From Actinomycetota bacterium (lineage in GTDB: Bacteria; Actinomycetota; CADDZG01; WHSQ01), in contig JADDQX010000035.1 of the NCBI GenBank assembly GCA_016781115.1, forward strand, positions 1 through 18,304: a stretch of 18,304 nt of DNA, in the 5' to 3' direction. The notes beneath the pieces were generated by a model. It did not search any database. It had not been told where the DNA came from and saw only the letters and a list, made by a program, of their open reading frames with translations. Below, in pieces: positions 1 through 6,656 of the stretch (positions are counted from its first letter, which is position 1; each line of letters begins with the position of its first letter). The position numbers were made by a program, and so were the translations under genes.

Positions 1-1717
1 GGTAGCCCGCCCGGACCATGTGCTCGAGCAGGGGGGCCGGGGCGTAACGGCGCTCCCGGAACTCCTCGTGCAGCGAGTTCAAGATCGCGTAGGTGACGTC
101 GAGACCGACGATGTCCATGAGAGCGAAAGGCCCCATCGGGTGTCCGCAGCCGAGCTTCATCGCGGCGTCGATGTCCTGCGGAGTGCTGTAGCCCTCCTCG
201 TGCATCCGCACCGCGTCGTTCAGGTACGGGAACAGAAGGAAGTTCACGATGAAGCCCGCCCGGTCGCGACAACGCACCGGGTGCTTACCGATCTCCCTCG
301 TCCACGCGGTGGCTCGCTCCTCCACGTCGTCCGCGGTGGCGACCGTTCGGACAACCTCGACCAGCTTCATGATCGGAGCGGGGTTGAAGAAGTGGAGTCC
401 AACCACGCGGTCGGGCCGCGACGTGACGGCCGCCAGATCGACGACGGGCAGCGACGAAGTGGTCGACGCGAGGATCGCGTCCGGTTTCACCGAAGCGTCG
501 AGCTCCTTGAAGATCAGCGTCTTCACCGCGAGGTCCTCCGCCACAGCCTCGATCACGACGTCGACCTCGGCCAGGTCCGCGAACTCGAGTGTGGTCGTGA
601 TGCGCCCGAGGATCTGGTCCGCGGCGTCCTGCTCGAGCTTCCCCTTCGATACGGCGCGCCTGAGGCTCTTCTCGACCGCGCCCTTGGCTCTCTTGATCGA
701 GGCCTCGCTGCGGCCGCGCAGGATCACGTCATTGCCGGCTTTCGCCGCCACTTCGGCGATCCCCGAAGCCATCAGCCCCGTCCCGACCACGCCCACGGTC
801 GCGATCGCCGAGGGCGTCGCGGCGGAACCATCGACGGCCGCATCGATCACCTTGGACGACTCCGGCTTCTCGTATCTATAGAAGCCGCGGCCCGTCTTGC
901 GACCGAGATACCCGGCGACCACGAACTGCTTGAGGAGCGGGGCCGGCGCGTCTTGATCGTCGCGGAACTGCCGCCACAGCGCCTCGCAGATCTCGTAGGA
1001 CGAGTCGAGGCCGATCAGGTCGAGCAGCGCGAGCGGGCCCATCGGGTGACCGCAGCCGAGCTGCATCGCGGCATCGATGTCCTCCCGCGAGGCGAATCCT
1101 CCGTCGTACATCCGGGTCGCGGAGTTGAGGTAGGGGAACAACAACAGGTTGGCGATGAACCCGGCCCTGTCCCGTGCCACCACCGGCGTCTTGTTCAGCC
1201 GCTCGGCGAAGGCGCGGGCTACTTCGACCACCTCATCGTCCGTTGCAACGGTCCGCACCAGCTCCACGAGCTTCATCACCTGCGCCGGGTTGAAGAAGTG
1301 GAAGCCGATGACCCGGTGAGGACGCTTGGTCGACACCGCCATGTCGATGACCGGAAGCGAGGAGGTGTTCGTGGCCAGGACCGCGTCCGGGCCCAGGATC
1401 TCGTCGAGCTCCGCGAACAGCTGCTTCTTCATCTCCAGCTGTTCGGGTATCGCCTCGAAAACGAGGTCGCAGTCCGCCAGGCCGTTGTTGTCCGTGGTGG
1501 AGGAGATCCTGCTCAGCAGCTCGTCTGCCTCGGCGGCGTCCATCTTGCCGCGGTCCACCGCTCTGCGGACACTCCCCTCGATCCGCTGCTGACCGGCGGC
1601 CACTGCCTCTGGCGTTATCTCGGAGAAGACCACCTCGAAGCCGGACCTCGAGCAAACCTCACAGATGCCGGAGCCCATCGTTCCGCATCCGACGACTCCG
1701 ATCTTGCGTATGTCCAC
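1..1717 (-). CDS. Double-domain 3-hydroxyacyl-CoA (3-hydroxybutyryl-CoA) dehydrogenase, C-terminus cut by window edge
   Basis: The protein reads as two complete copies of the NAD-dependent 3-hydroxyacyl-CoA dehydrogenase fold joined head to tail; 572 residues are visible. Copy 1 has a Rossmann glycine motif GCGTMGSG (about residues 10-17), NTSSLP near 117-122 and the HFFNPA motif with catalytic His140 and Glu152. Copy 2 repeats these as GTGLMASG (312-319), TTSSLP and His442/Glu454. The 12-residue His-to-Glu spacing matches the family's catalytic pair in both. Each copy also has the GCGHPMGP segment of the C-terminal domain. Copy 1 ends in LGRKTGRGFYRYE; copy 2 stops just before the equivalent piece, so roughly 15-20 codons are missing. 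The GTG start is chosen because AAGGAG lies 9 bases upstream and the glycine motif follows at once. It likely interconverts acetoacetyl-CoA and 3-hydroxybutyryl-CoA, or acts in beta-oxidation. It is divergent from an ethylmalonyl-CoA mutase, which favours the first role (inference). Confidence 0.93.
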   Translation of the reverse strand, partial: MDIRKIGVVGCGTMGSGICEVCSRSGFEVVFSEITPEAVAAGQQRIEGSVRRAVDRGKMDAAEADELLSRISSTTDNNGLADCDLVFEAIPEQLEMKKQLFAELDEILGPDAVLATNTSSLPVIDMAVSTKRPHRVIGFHFFNPAQVMKLVELVRTVATDDEVVEVARAFAERLNKTPVVARDRAGFIANLLLFPYLNSATRMYDGGFASREDIDAAMQLGCGHPMGPLALLDLIGLDSSYEICEALWRQFRDDQDAPAPLLKQFVVAGYLGRKTGRGFYRYEKPESSKVIDAAVDGSAATPSAIATVGVVGTGLMASGIAEVAAKAGNDVILRGRSEASIKRAKGAVEKSLRRAVSKGKLEQDAADQILGRITTTLEFADLAEVDVVIEAVAEDLAVKTLIFKELDASVKPDAILASTTSSLPVVDLAAVTSRPDRVVGLHFFNPAPIMKLVEVVRTVATADDVEERATAWTREIGKHPVRCRDRAGFIVNFLLFPYLNDAVRMHEEGYSTPQDIDAAMKLGCGHPMGPFALMDIVGLDVTYAILNSLHEEFRERRYAPAPLLEHMVRAGY

Positions 1718-1737
1718 GTGAACGTGCTCCTTCGGTC

Positions 1738-1786
1738 GTTTTGAGCGCGCGTACGGTCGCTATACGACCACTCACGCGCTCAAAAC
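1738..1786. promoter_or_regulatory. 49-bp dyad between divergent genes, probable operator
   Basis: A perfect 12-bp inverted repeat (GTTTTGAGCGCG at 1738-1749 and CGCGCTCAAAAC at 1775-1786) encloses a second perfect 5-bp repeat (GGTCG at 1755-1759 and CGACC at 1765-1769). Both share the same centre at base 1762. The 5-bp blocks between them do not pair. The dyad fills most of the gap between the dehydrogenase start (1717) and the mutase start (1827). Its centre, CTATA, contains TATA-like sequence on both strands that could serve as a -10 element. A dimeric or tetrameric repressor of fatty-acid or acyl-CoA metabolism (TetR or GntR type) is the natural reading, but the regulator is not in the window. 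Confidence 0.6.
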
Positions 1787-1811
1787 CGGTGGGTGGGTGC
1801 GGCGCACAGCC

Positions 1812-1817
1812 TACGAT
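1812..1817 (+). promoter_or_regulatory. Putative -10 element (TACGAT) of a leaderless mutase transcript
   Basis: TACGAT fits the TANNNT -10 consensus of GC-rich actinobacteria and ends 9 bases before the mutase ATG. No Shine-Dalgarno sequence lies between. Transcription starting about 7-9 bases downstream would begin at or just before the ATG. No convincing -35 element is visible. Confidence 0.45.
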
Positions 1818-1826
1818 TGAGTTGCT

Positions 1827-3824
1827 ATGACAACCAGCGACCACCGCGACCGGCCCTGGATCTTCCGGACCTACGCGGGCTACGCCTCGCCGTCGGCAAC
1901 GAACGCGCGCTTCCTCTCGAACCTGGCCAAGGGCCAGACCGGGCTGTCGGTCGCCTTCGACCTCCCTACCCAGACGGGCTACGACTCCGATCACGTCATG
2001 GCTGCCGGCGAAGTGGGCAAGGTCGGCGTCCCCATCTGTCACCTCGACGATATGAGGGCCGTGTTCAACGGGATCCCGCTTGCCGAGATGAACACCTCGA
2101 TGACGATCAACGCCACCGCGATGTGGCTGCTGGCGCTCTACACCGCTGTCGCCGACGAGCAAGGCGCGAAGCACTCTGAGCTGGCGGGGACGACGCAGAA
2201 CGACATCCTGAAGGAGTACCTGTCGCGCGGCACACACATCTTCCCGCCCGAGGCCTCGATCCGGCTGACAACCGATCTGATCACCTGGACGCTGGATGAG
2301 GCTCCGAGATGGAACCCGATCAATGTCTGCTCGTACCACCTGCAGGAGGCCGGGGCGGACCCTGTCCTGGAGGTCGCTTACGCGCTCGCGAACGCCATCA
2401 CGGTCTTGGATGCGGTGAAGGCGACCGGGCGGATCGCCGGATCGGACTTCCCGCGCCTTGTGGGGCGGATCTCATTCTTCTGCAACGCCGGGATCCGCTA
2501 CATCGAGCAGACCTGCAAGATGCGCGCCTTCCGGCGGCTGTGGGAGCGCGTGACGAAAGAGCGCTACGGCATCGACGACGAGAAGTTCAGCCGCTTCCGC
2601 TACGGGGTCCAGGTGAACTCACTGGGACTGACTGCGATGCAGCCAGAGAACAACATCCATCGCATCCTGATCGAGATGCTCGCCGTGACACAGTCCAGAG
2701 ACGCGCGGGCGAGAGCTGTTCAGCTACCAGCGTGGAACGAGGCGCTTGGTCTTCCGCGGGCATGGGACCAGCAGTGGTCGCTGCGGGCGCAGCAGATCCT
2801 CGCCTACGAGACCGACCTCCTGGAGTACGGCGACATCTTCGAAGGAAGTGTCGTCATCGAGAGCAAGACCGACGAGATAGCGGCCGCGGCGTGGGAGGAG
2901 CTCGAGCGGGTGCTGGAGATGGGAGGTTCGGTCGAAGCGATCGGTTACATGAAGGAGCGGCTCGTCGCCGCCCATGCCGAACGTCGGCGGGCGATCGAGT
3001 CGGGCGAGCAGGTCGTCGTGGGGCTCAATCGTTACGAGCAGACGGAGCCATCGCCGTTGGTGGCCGGGCTGGATGAGCTTGCCTTCGAGCGAGTGGATCC
3101 GGCGGCCGAGGCGGAGCAGCTGGAACGGCTCGACCGCTGGCGAGAAGAACGTGACGACGCCGCCGTGGTCGCCTCCCTCGACCGGTTGAAACGGGCTGCG
3201 GGCACGGACCAGAACCTGCTCCCCTTGTCGATCGAGGCGGCTAAGGCCGGGGCGACCACCGGCGAGTGGGCCGACGCGCTGCGAGAGAGCTACGGCGAGT
3301 ACCGGCCGCCCACCGGCATCGGCGCCCAGACGGGCGGAACCGAGCCCGCCGGGCTCGACAGAGCGCGCGAGAAGGTGAAAGCGGCGGCAGAACGCGCCGG
3401 CGTCAGGAAGTTGCGCATGTTGGTCGCGAAGCCCGGCCTCGACGGCCACTCGAACGCGGCGGAGCAGGTGGCTCTGCGGGCCCGCGATGCCGGCTTCGAG
3501 GTCATCTACCAGGGCATCCGGCTCACGCCGGACCAGATCAGCAGGGCCGCGGTGGAAGAAGACGTTCACGCGATCGGGATGTCGATCCTCTCGGGGGCCC
3601 ACAACCTGCTGGTCCCGGCGGTGCTGGATCGGCTCCGCGCCGAGGGCGTCGACCCCGCAGAGGTCCCCGTCGTGGTCGGCGGCGTCATCCCGGAAGAGGA
3701 CGAGCGGAAGCTTCGAGAACTCGGCGTGGCCGCGGTCTATACGCCTAAGGACTTCGATCTCAGCCGGATGGTCGGCGAGATCGCCGACCTGATCTCGCCG
3801 CAGGCGCCCCGGGTGGGCACCTAG
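1827..3824 (+). CDS. meaA: Ethylmalonyl-CoA mutase (MeaA/Ecm), adenosylcobalamin-dependent
   Basis: This is a full-length 665-residue B12-dependent acyl-CoA mutase. It resembles the MeaA/Ecm branch more closely than classical methylmalonyl-CoA mutase. Recognised blocks are RPWIFRTYAG near the N-terminus, KGQTGLSVAFDLPTQTGYDSD, MNTSMTINATA, GTTQNDILKEYLSRGT, NVCSYHLQEAGA, YGVQVNSLGLT and the WNEALGLPR / WDQQWSLR region. The C-terminal cobalamin-binding domain carries KPGLDGHSN with the base-coordinating His541, then SILSGAH and VVGGVIP, giving the DxHxxG...SxL...GG signature. The reaction is ethylmalonyl-CoA to methylsuccinyl-CoA in the ethylmalonyl-CoA pathway. The family also occurs in Streptomyces, where it is paired with crotonyl-CoA carboxylase/reductase. 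No Shine-Dalgarno site is visible, so the mRNA is probably leaderless. Methylmalonyl-CoA mutase activity is the main alternative. Confidence 0.9.
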   Translation: MTTSDHRDRPWIFRTYAGYASPSATNARFLSNLAKGQTGLSVAFDLPTQTGYDSDHVMAAGEVGKVGVPICHLDDMRAVFNGIPLAEMNTSMTINATAMWLLALYTAVADEQGAKHSELAGTTQNDILKEYLSRGTHIFPPEASIRLTTDLITWTLDEAPRWNPINVCSYHLQEAGADPVLEVAYALANAITVLDAVKATGRIAGSDFPRLVGRISFFCNAGIRYIEQTCKMRAFRRLWERVTKERYGIDDEKFSRFRYGVQVNSLGLTAMQPENNIHRILIEMLAVTQSRDARARAVQLPAWNEALGLPRAWDQQWSLRAQQILAYETDLLEYGDIFEGSVVIESKTDEIAAAAWEELERVLEMGGSVEAIGYMKERLVAAHAERRRAIESGEQVVVGLNRYEQTEPSPLVAGLDELAFERVDPAAEAEQLERLDRWREERDDAAVVASLDRLKRAAGTDQNLLPLSIEAAKAGATTGEWADALRESYGEYRPPTGIGAQTGGTEPAGLDRAREKVKAAAERAGVRKLRMLVAKPGLDGHSNAAEQVALRARDAGFEVIYQGIRLTPDQISRAAVEEDVHAIGMSILSGAHNLLVPAVLDRLRAEGVDPAEVPVVVGGVIPEEDERKLRELGVAAVYTPKDFDLSRMVGEIADLISPQAPRVGT

Positions 3825-3849
3825 CCGTTCCGCTCCCGTCTCAGGGCCT

Positions 3850-3884
3850 TTCGACCGTGCAGGAGGACGGCTAAGCGGGTCGAA
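3850..3884. repeat. Short inverted repeat upstream of the LVIVD gene
   Basis: TTCGACC (3850-3856) and GGTCGAA (3878-3884) form a 7-bp inverted repeat with a 21-base spacer, in the 103-base gap between the mutase stop and the secreted-protein gene. There is no T tract, so it is a poor terminator. It could be an operator or chance. No clear promoter was picked out in this gap; TACAAA near 3894 is the only -10-like string. Confidence 0.25.
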
Positions 3885-3927
3885 CCCTCCCCGTACAAAC
3901 CACGTTTGACGCGGGAGGACGAACGAC

Positions 3928-5139
3928 ATGCGCAAGACCTACGCTCTGCTCCTGGCAGCGCTCTTGATGGCGCTCGGCGCCACCACCACCAGCGCGGGCG
4001 CGGCCACCGTCGCGACCACGAACGCCTACACGCTGCGCTCGGACTTCTCGTTGCTGCCGGACCGCACGGGCGCGATGACCGGGGTCTTCTCGAAGAATGT
4101 CGAGTATGTCGGCAACGTCGTGATCTCGCAGGACGCGGTCGGTGCTCGCATCGTCGGCAAGTACCTCTACGCCAACGACCAGAACAAGATCATGATCTTC
4201 GACATCAAGGACCCCATCAACCCGAAGCTCACCGGCGTCGTCCCGATGCCTCAGGAGTTCGAGCTCAGCCGTGAGGACATCGACACCAACGGAAAGATCA
4301 TGGTCATTCCCAACACCGTCGGCCAGGAGGGCACCAACACGCTCTACGTGATCGACGTAGAGGACAAGACGAACCCCCGCATCGTCGGCACCGCAAAGGG
4401 TGGTCAGCACACCCAGAGCTGCATCCTCGACTGCACCTGGGCCTACGGCTCCGACGGCAACATCCACGACCTCCGCAACCCCGCCAAGCCGAAGCTGATG
4501 GAGGAGAAGTGGGGCGACGGACTTCCCACCGGTGGCGGTCACGACGTCGAGGAGATCGCTCCGGGTCTGGTCCTCACGGCGACCCAGCCGATCATGCTGC
4601 TCGACGTCCGCAAGGACCCGACCAACCCCAAGCTCCTGGCAACCGGCTCCAACGTGGACGGTCGCTTCATCCACTCGGGTCGCTGGCCCAACAACGGCAA
4701 GGACAAGTTCCTCCTCATGGGCGGCGAGAGGAACCTCACGCCCCGCTGCAGCGATGATCCGGGCCGCGGCGCCGTGATGACGTGGGACGCATCCAAGTGG
4801 AAGAAGACCCGCACCTTCACGATGATCGATCAGTACTACGCGAAGAACGGCACCTACACCGACGGCAACCCGCCGGCGAACCCCGGCATCGGTGGCTGCT
4901 CGTCGCACTGGCTGGAGCCCTCGCCGAAGTTCAAGAACGGGGGCATCTTCGCCGCCGCCTTCTTCCAGCACGGCACGAGGTTCTTCGACGTGAGCTCGAA
5001 GGGAAAGATGACGGAGGTCGGCTACTTCATCCCGATCGCGGGTGAGACCGGCGCCATCTACTGGGCCAACGACGAGATCCTCTACTCGATCGACTACTAC
5101 CGAGGCATCGACATCCTTCGCTACACCGGCAAGCAGTAG
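3928..5139 (+). CDS. Secreted LVIVD-repeat beta-propeller protein
   Basis: A 403-residue protein with an N-terminal signal peptide: Arg/Lys at residues 2-3, then a hydrophobic Leu/Ala run to about residue 20, then a likely AxA-type cleavage site near residues 24-26. The mature part repeats the LVIVD pattern (a hydrophobic strand, then DVxDPxNP and a strand ending in Gly). Examples are IMIFDIKDPINPKLTG, LYVIDVEDKTNPRIVG, NIHDLRNPAKPKL and IMLLDVRKDPTNPKLLATG, with degenerate copies RFFDVSSKGKMTEVG and GIDILRYTG at the end. These suggest a propeller with five to seven blades. Four cysteines (QSCILDC, PRCSDD, GGCSSH) could form two disulfides. GGAGG lies 9 bases before the ATG. The family (COG5276-like) has no established function; an extracellular binding or scaffolding role is inferred. 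The gene downstream is probably co-transcribed. Confidence 0.85.
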   Translation: MRKTYALLLAALLMALGATTTSAGAATVATTNAYTLRSDFSLLPDRTGAMTGVFSKNVEYVGNVVISQDAVGARIVGKYLYANDQNKIMIFDIKDPINPKLTGVVPMPQEFELSREDIDTNGKIMVIPNTVGQEGTNTLYVIDVEDKTNPRIVGTAKGGQHTQSCILDCTWAYGSDGNIHDLRNPAKPKLMEEKWGDGLPTGGGHDVEEIAPGLVLTATQPIMLLDVRKDPTNPKLLATGSNVDGRFIHSGRWPNNGKDKFLLMGGERNLTPRCSDDPGRGAVMTWDASKWKKTRTFTMIDQYYAKNGTYTDGNPPANPGIGGCSSHWLEPSPKFKNGGIFAAAFFQHGTRFFDVSSKGKMTEVGYFIPIAGETGAIYWANDEILYSIDYYRGIDILRYTGKQ

Positions 5140-5184
5140 CCGCCAGAAACGTCACGTACAAGGTCAGAAGATAAGGAGATGAAG

Positions 5185-5868
5185 ATGCGCAAGATCGGAA
5201 CTCTGCTGCTGGGCGCGTGTCTGCTGGGCGCGCTGATCTCGCCGGCGGGAGCCGCCAAGCCGACGAAGCTGTGGACGGACTCACCCGGAGACGCCGGGCT
5301 GAATGGAGAAGCAATCCCGGGCTTCGACCAGGGTGGCTTCGACCTCACCGAAGGCTCCATCACCAAGAACAAGTCCAACCTCGAGTTCACCGTCACGAGT
5401 GCAGCGATGCCGCCCATGGGGGCTCTGCCCGAACTAACCCGCTTCATGTGGGCCTTCGCCGTCAACGGCGTGAGCTACCGGGTGACCGCGAAAAGCCTTG
5501 AGGTCGGCAAGCCCAACCCCGCCGACCAGTCGAACATGGACCAGATCGGCAAGGTGTACCCCAACGGCTTCTTCCGGCTCGAAGGAGACTGTGGAGCGAC
5601 CACGGTAGGAGCGGCGAGCTTGGTCGGCTGTAAGACGCTCGGGTATCTCGCCGGCAAGTTCGACCCCGCTTCCAAGTCGTTCACCTTCATCGTGCCGATG
5701 AAGGCGGTCAAGGCGAAGACGGGATCCGTGCTGACGACCGGAGCCGGCGATGCCGCCACGCTCTGCGCAGCCACCGCGTGCTGGATCACTCACGTCGCCG
5801 AACGCTCCAGCGGATCGACCGTGATCGACGCCGCGGTCTGGTCGTCGAGCTACAAGATCCCCCGCTAG
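5185..5868 (+). CDS. Small secreted protein of unknown function
   Basis: The 227-residue product has a signal peptide (MRKIG, then a Leu-rich core, cleavage probably after SPAGA). I choose the ATG at 5185 because AAGGAG ends 6 bases before it; the in-frame ATG at 5179 would touch the ribosome site. The mature protein begins with a WTDSPGDAG stretch, has an FDLTEGS segment and looks beta-rich. It contains four cysteines (GDCGA, VGCKT, TLCAATACW) that could pair. Similar proteins, with a PGDA opening and a PGFD(L/I)xxG strand, are recalled from other actinobacterial genomes but have no assigned role. It follows the LVIVD gene by 45 bases and is closed by a strong terminator, so the two form a likely secreted pair. 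I assign no function. Confidence 0.8.
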   Translation: MRKIGTLLLGACLLGALISPAGAAKPTKLWTDSPGDAGLNGEAIPGFDQGGFDLTEGSITKNKSNLEFTVTSAAMPPMGALPELTRFMWAFAVNGVSYRVTAKSLEVGKPNPADQSNMDQIGKVYPNGFFRLEGDCGATTVGAASLVGCKTLGYLAGKFDPASKSFTFIVPMKAVKAKTGSVLTTGAGDAATLCAATACWITHVAERSSGSTVIDAAVWSSSYKIPR

Positions 5869-5893
5869 GCCGAGCCCTACTTGTTCTAACGAA

Positions 5894-5919
5894 AAAGAGC
5901 CCCCTCACGGGGGCTCTTT
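5894..5919. terminator. Strong bidirectional intrinsic terminator
   Basis: A perfect 11-bp stem (AAAGAGCCCCC at 5894-5904 with GGGGGCTCTTT at 5909-5919) closes a TCAC tetraloop. On the plus strand the stem ends in TTTC. On the minus strand it ends in a run of five T. It lies 25 bases after the small secreted-protein gene and 50 bases beyond the stop of the opposing TolB-like gene, so it can serve both. Confidence 0.92.
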
Positions 5920-5969
5920 CCTTTGGCTCTACCTTGGGGCGAGGGCGACCGACCGGGGTGGGGCAGCTA

Positions 5970-6620
5970 TCAAGCCACCACGCCCTGAGCTCTAGAGGGA
6001 GGATCGGGGGCGGCGGGAAGCCGCGCGCGGACGGCGGCCGCATCGACGTCTCTGATGAGCAACGTGGGTTCCCCTCGCGACCAAGAGTAAAGATCTCCCT
6101 CACCGAAGTCATCGCATCGCCGGTCGCCGAACGCCAGGAACACCGCCGAACCGTCGGGCAGCCATCCAACGGGTTCGATGGCCCCCAACATCGGATCAAG
6201 AGAGGTCTCGGCGCCACCCACGATCACGCCGGCGTCGCCGCCTCCCCTTGGGCAGCGGGCGGAATAGAGAAGCCGAGGCTTCCTGGAGAACGGCGATACG
6301 GATAGAGCAGGGGCCGCGGGGCCGGAATAGACCGTGCTGAGGGACGCGGCGGCGATATCCCGCTCCGTGTCTGCGGTCTCGGCTCCGCTGAAGATCCGTA
6401 CGTGATGGAGTTCGTGGTAGTCGCCGTGATCGGCGCGGAAGTAGAGGCGGCGACCGTCGTGCGAGAAGGACAAGCCGTCGAGGAACCGTGCAGCTTCCCC
6501 TCGCACGATCTGTTGGACCTGCGTCCCCTCGTTGGTGGCGAGGAACAAGCCCGCCGCCCCTTCCGCCGTCCGGCCGGATACCGCTAGGTGCGTTCCAGTC
6601 GGTAGCGGCCGAAGCCGCAT
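5970..6620 (-). CDS. Short TolB/WD40-like beta-propeller protein, possibly a remnant
   Basis: The 216-residue frame has PD40/TolB-type blade motifs: LSFSHDGRRLYFRAD (about 50-64) and VGWLPDGSAVFLAFGD (about 149-164), with a weaker SVSPFSRKPRLLYSA segment between. Only about three or four blades are present, fewer than a closed propeller needs, and there is no signal peptide or partner domain. ATG 6620 is preferred because GGGGAGG lies 10 bases upstream on the minus strand. ATG 6662 would overlap the divergent DUF4012 gene. The protein may be a decayed or N-terminally truncated member of a larger periplasmic propeller family, or a small stand-alone protein. It converges on the secreted-protein pair and shares their terminator. 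Its function is unknown. Confidence 0.6.
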   Translation of the reverse strand: MRLRPLPTGTHLAVSGRTAEGAAGLFLATNEGTQVQQIVRGEAARFLDGLSFSHDGRRLYFRADHGDYHELHHVRIFSGAETADTERDIAAASLSTVYSGPAAPALSVSPFSRKPRLLYSARCPRGGGDAGVIVGGAETSLDPMLGAIEPVGWLPDGSAVFLAFGDRRCDDFGEGDLYSWSRGEPTLLIRDVDAAAVRARLPAAPDPPSRAQGVVA

Positions 6621-6656
6621 CCCGGTGTTGCCTCCCCGATGCCTCAACATAGGTAC

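Noticed and set aside
20..1744. Long plus-strand open frame of 574 codons across the left end
   Set aside because: Its product is His/Arg/Asp-rich without family motifs. The minus strand over the same bases encodes a double dehydrogenase with all catalytic motifs, so the plus frame is an antisense shadow.
2724..3935. Minus-strand open frame of 403 codons opposite the mutase
   Set aside because: Low-complexity Arg/Gly/Leu-rich translation, no ribosome site or motifs, and it fully overlaps the strongly supported mutase gene.
5179..5184. ATG 5179 as start of the small secreted protein
   Set aside because: It abuts the AAGGAG ribosome site with no spacer, whereas ATG 5185 has the normal 6-base spacing and begins a standard signal peptide.
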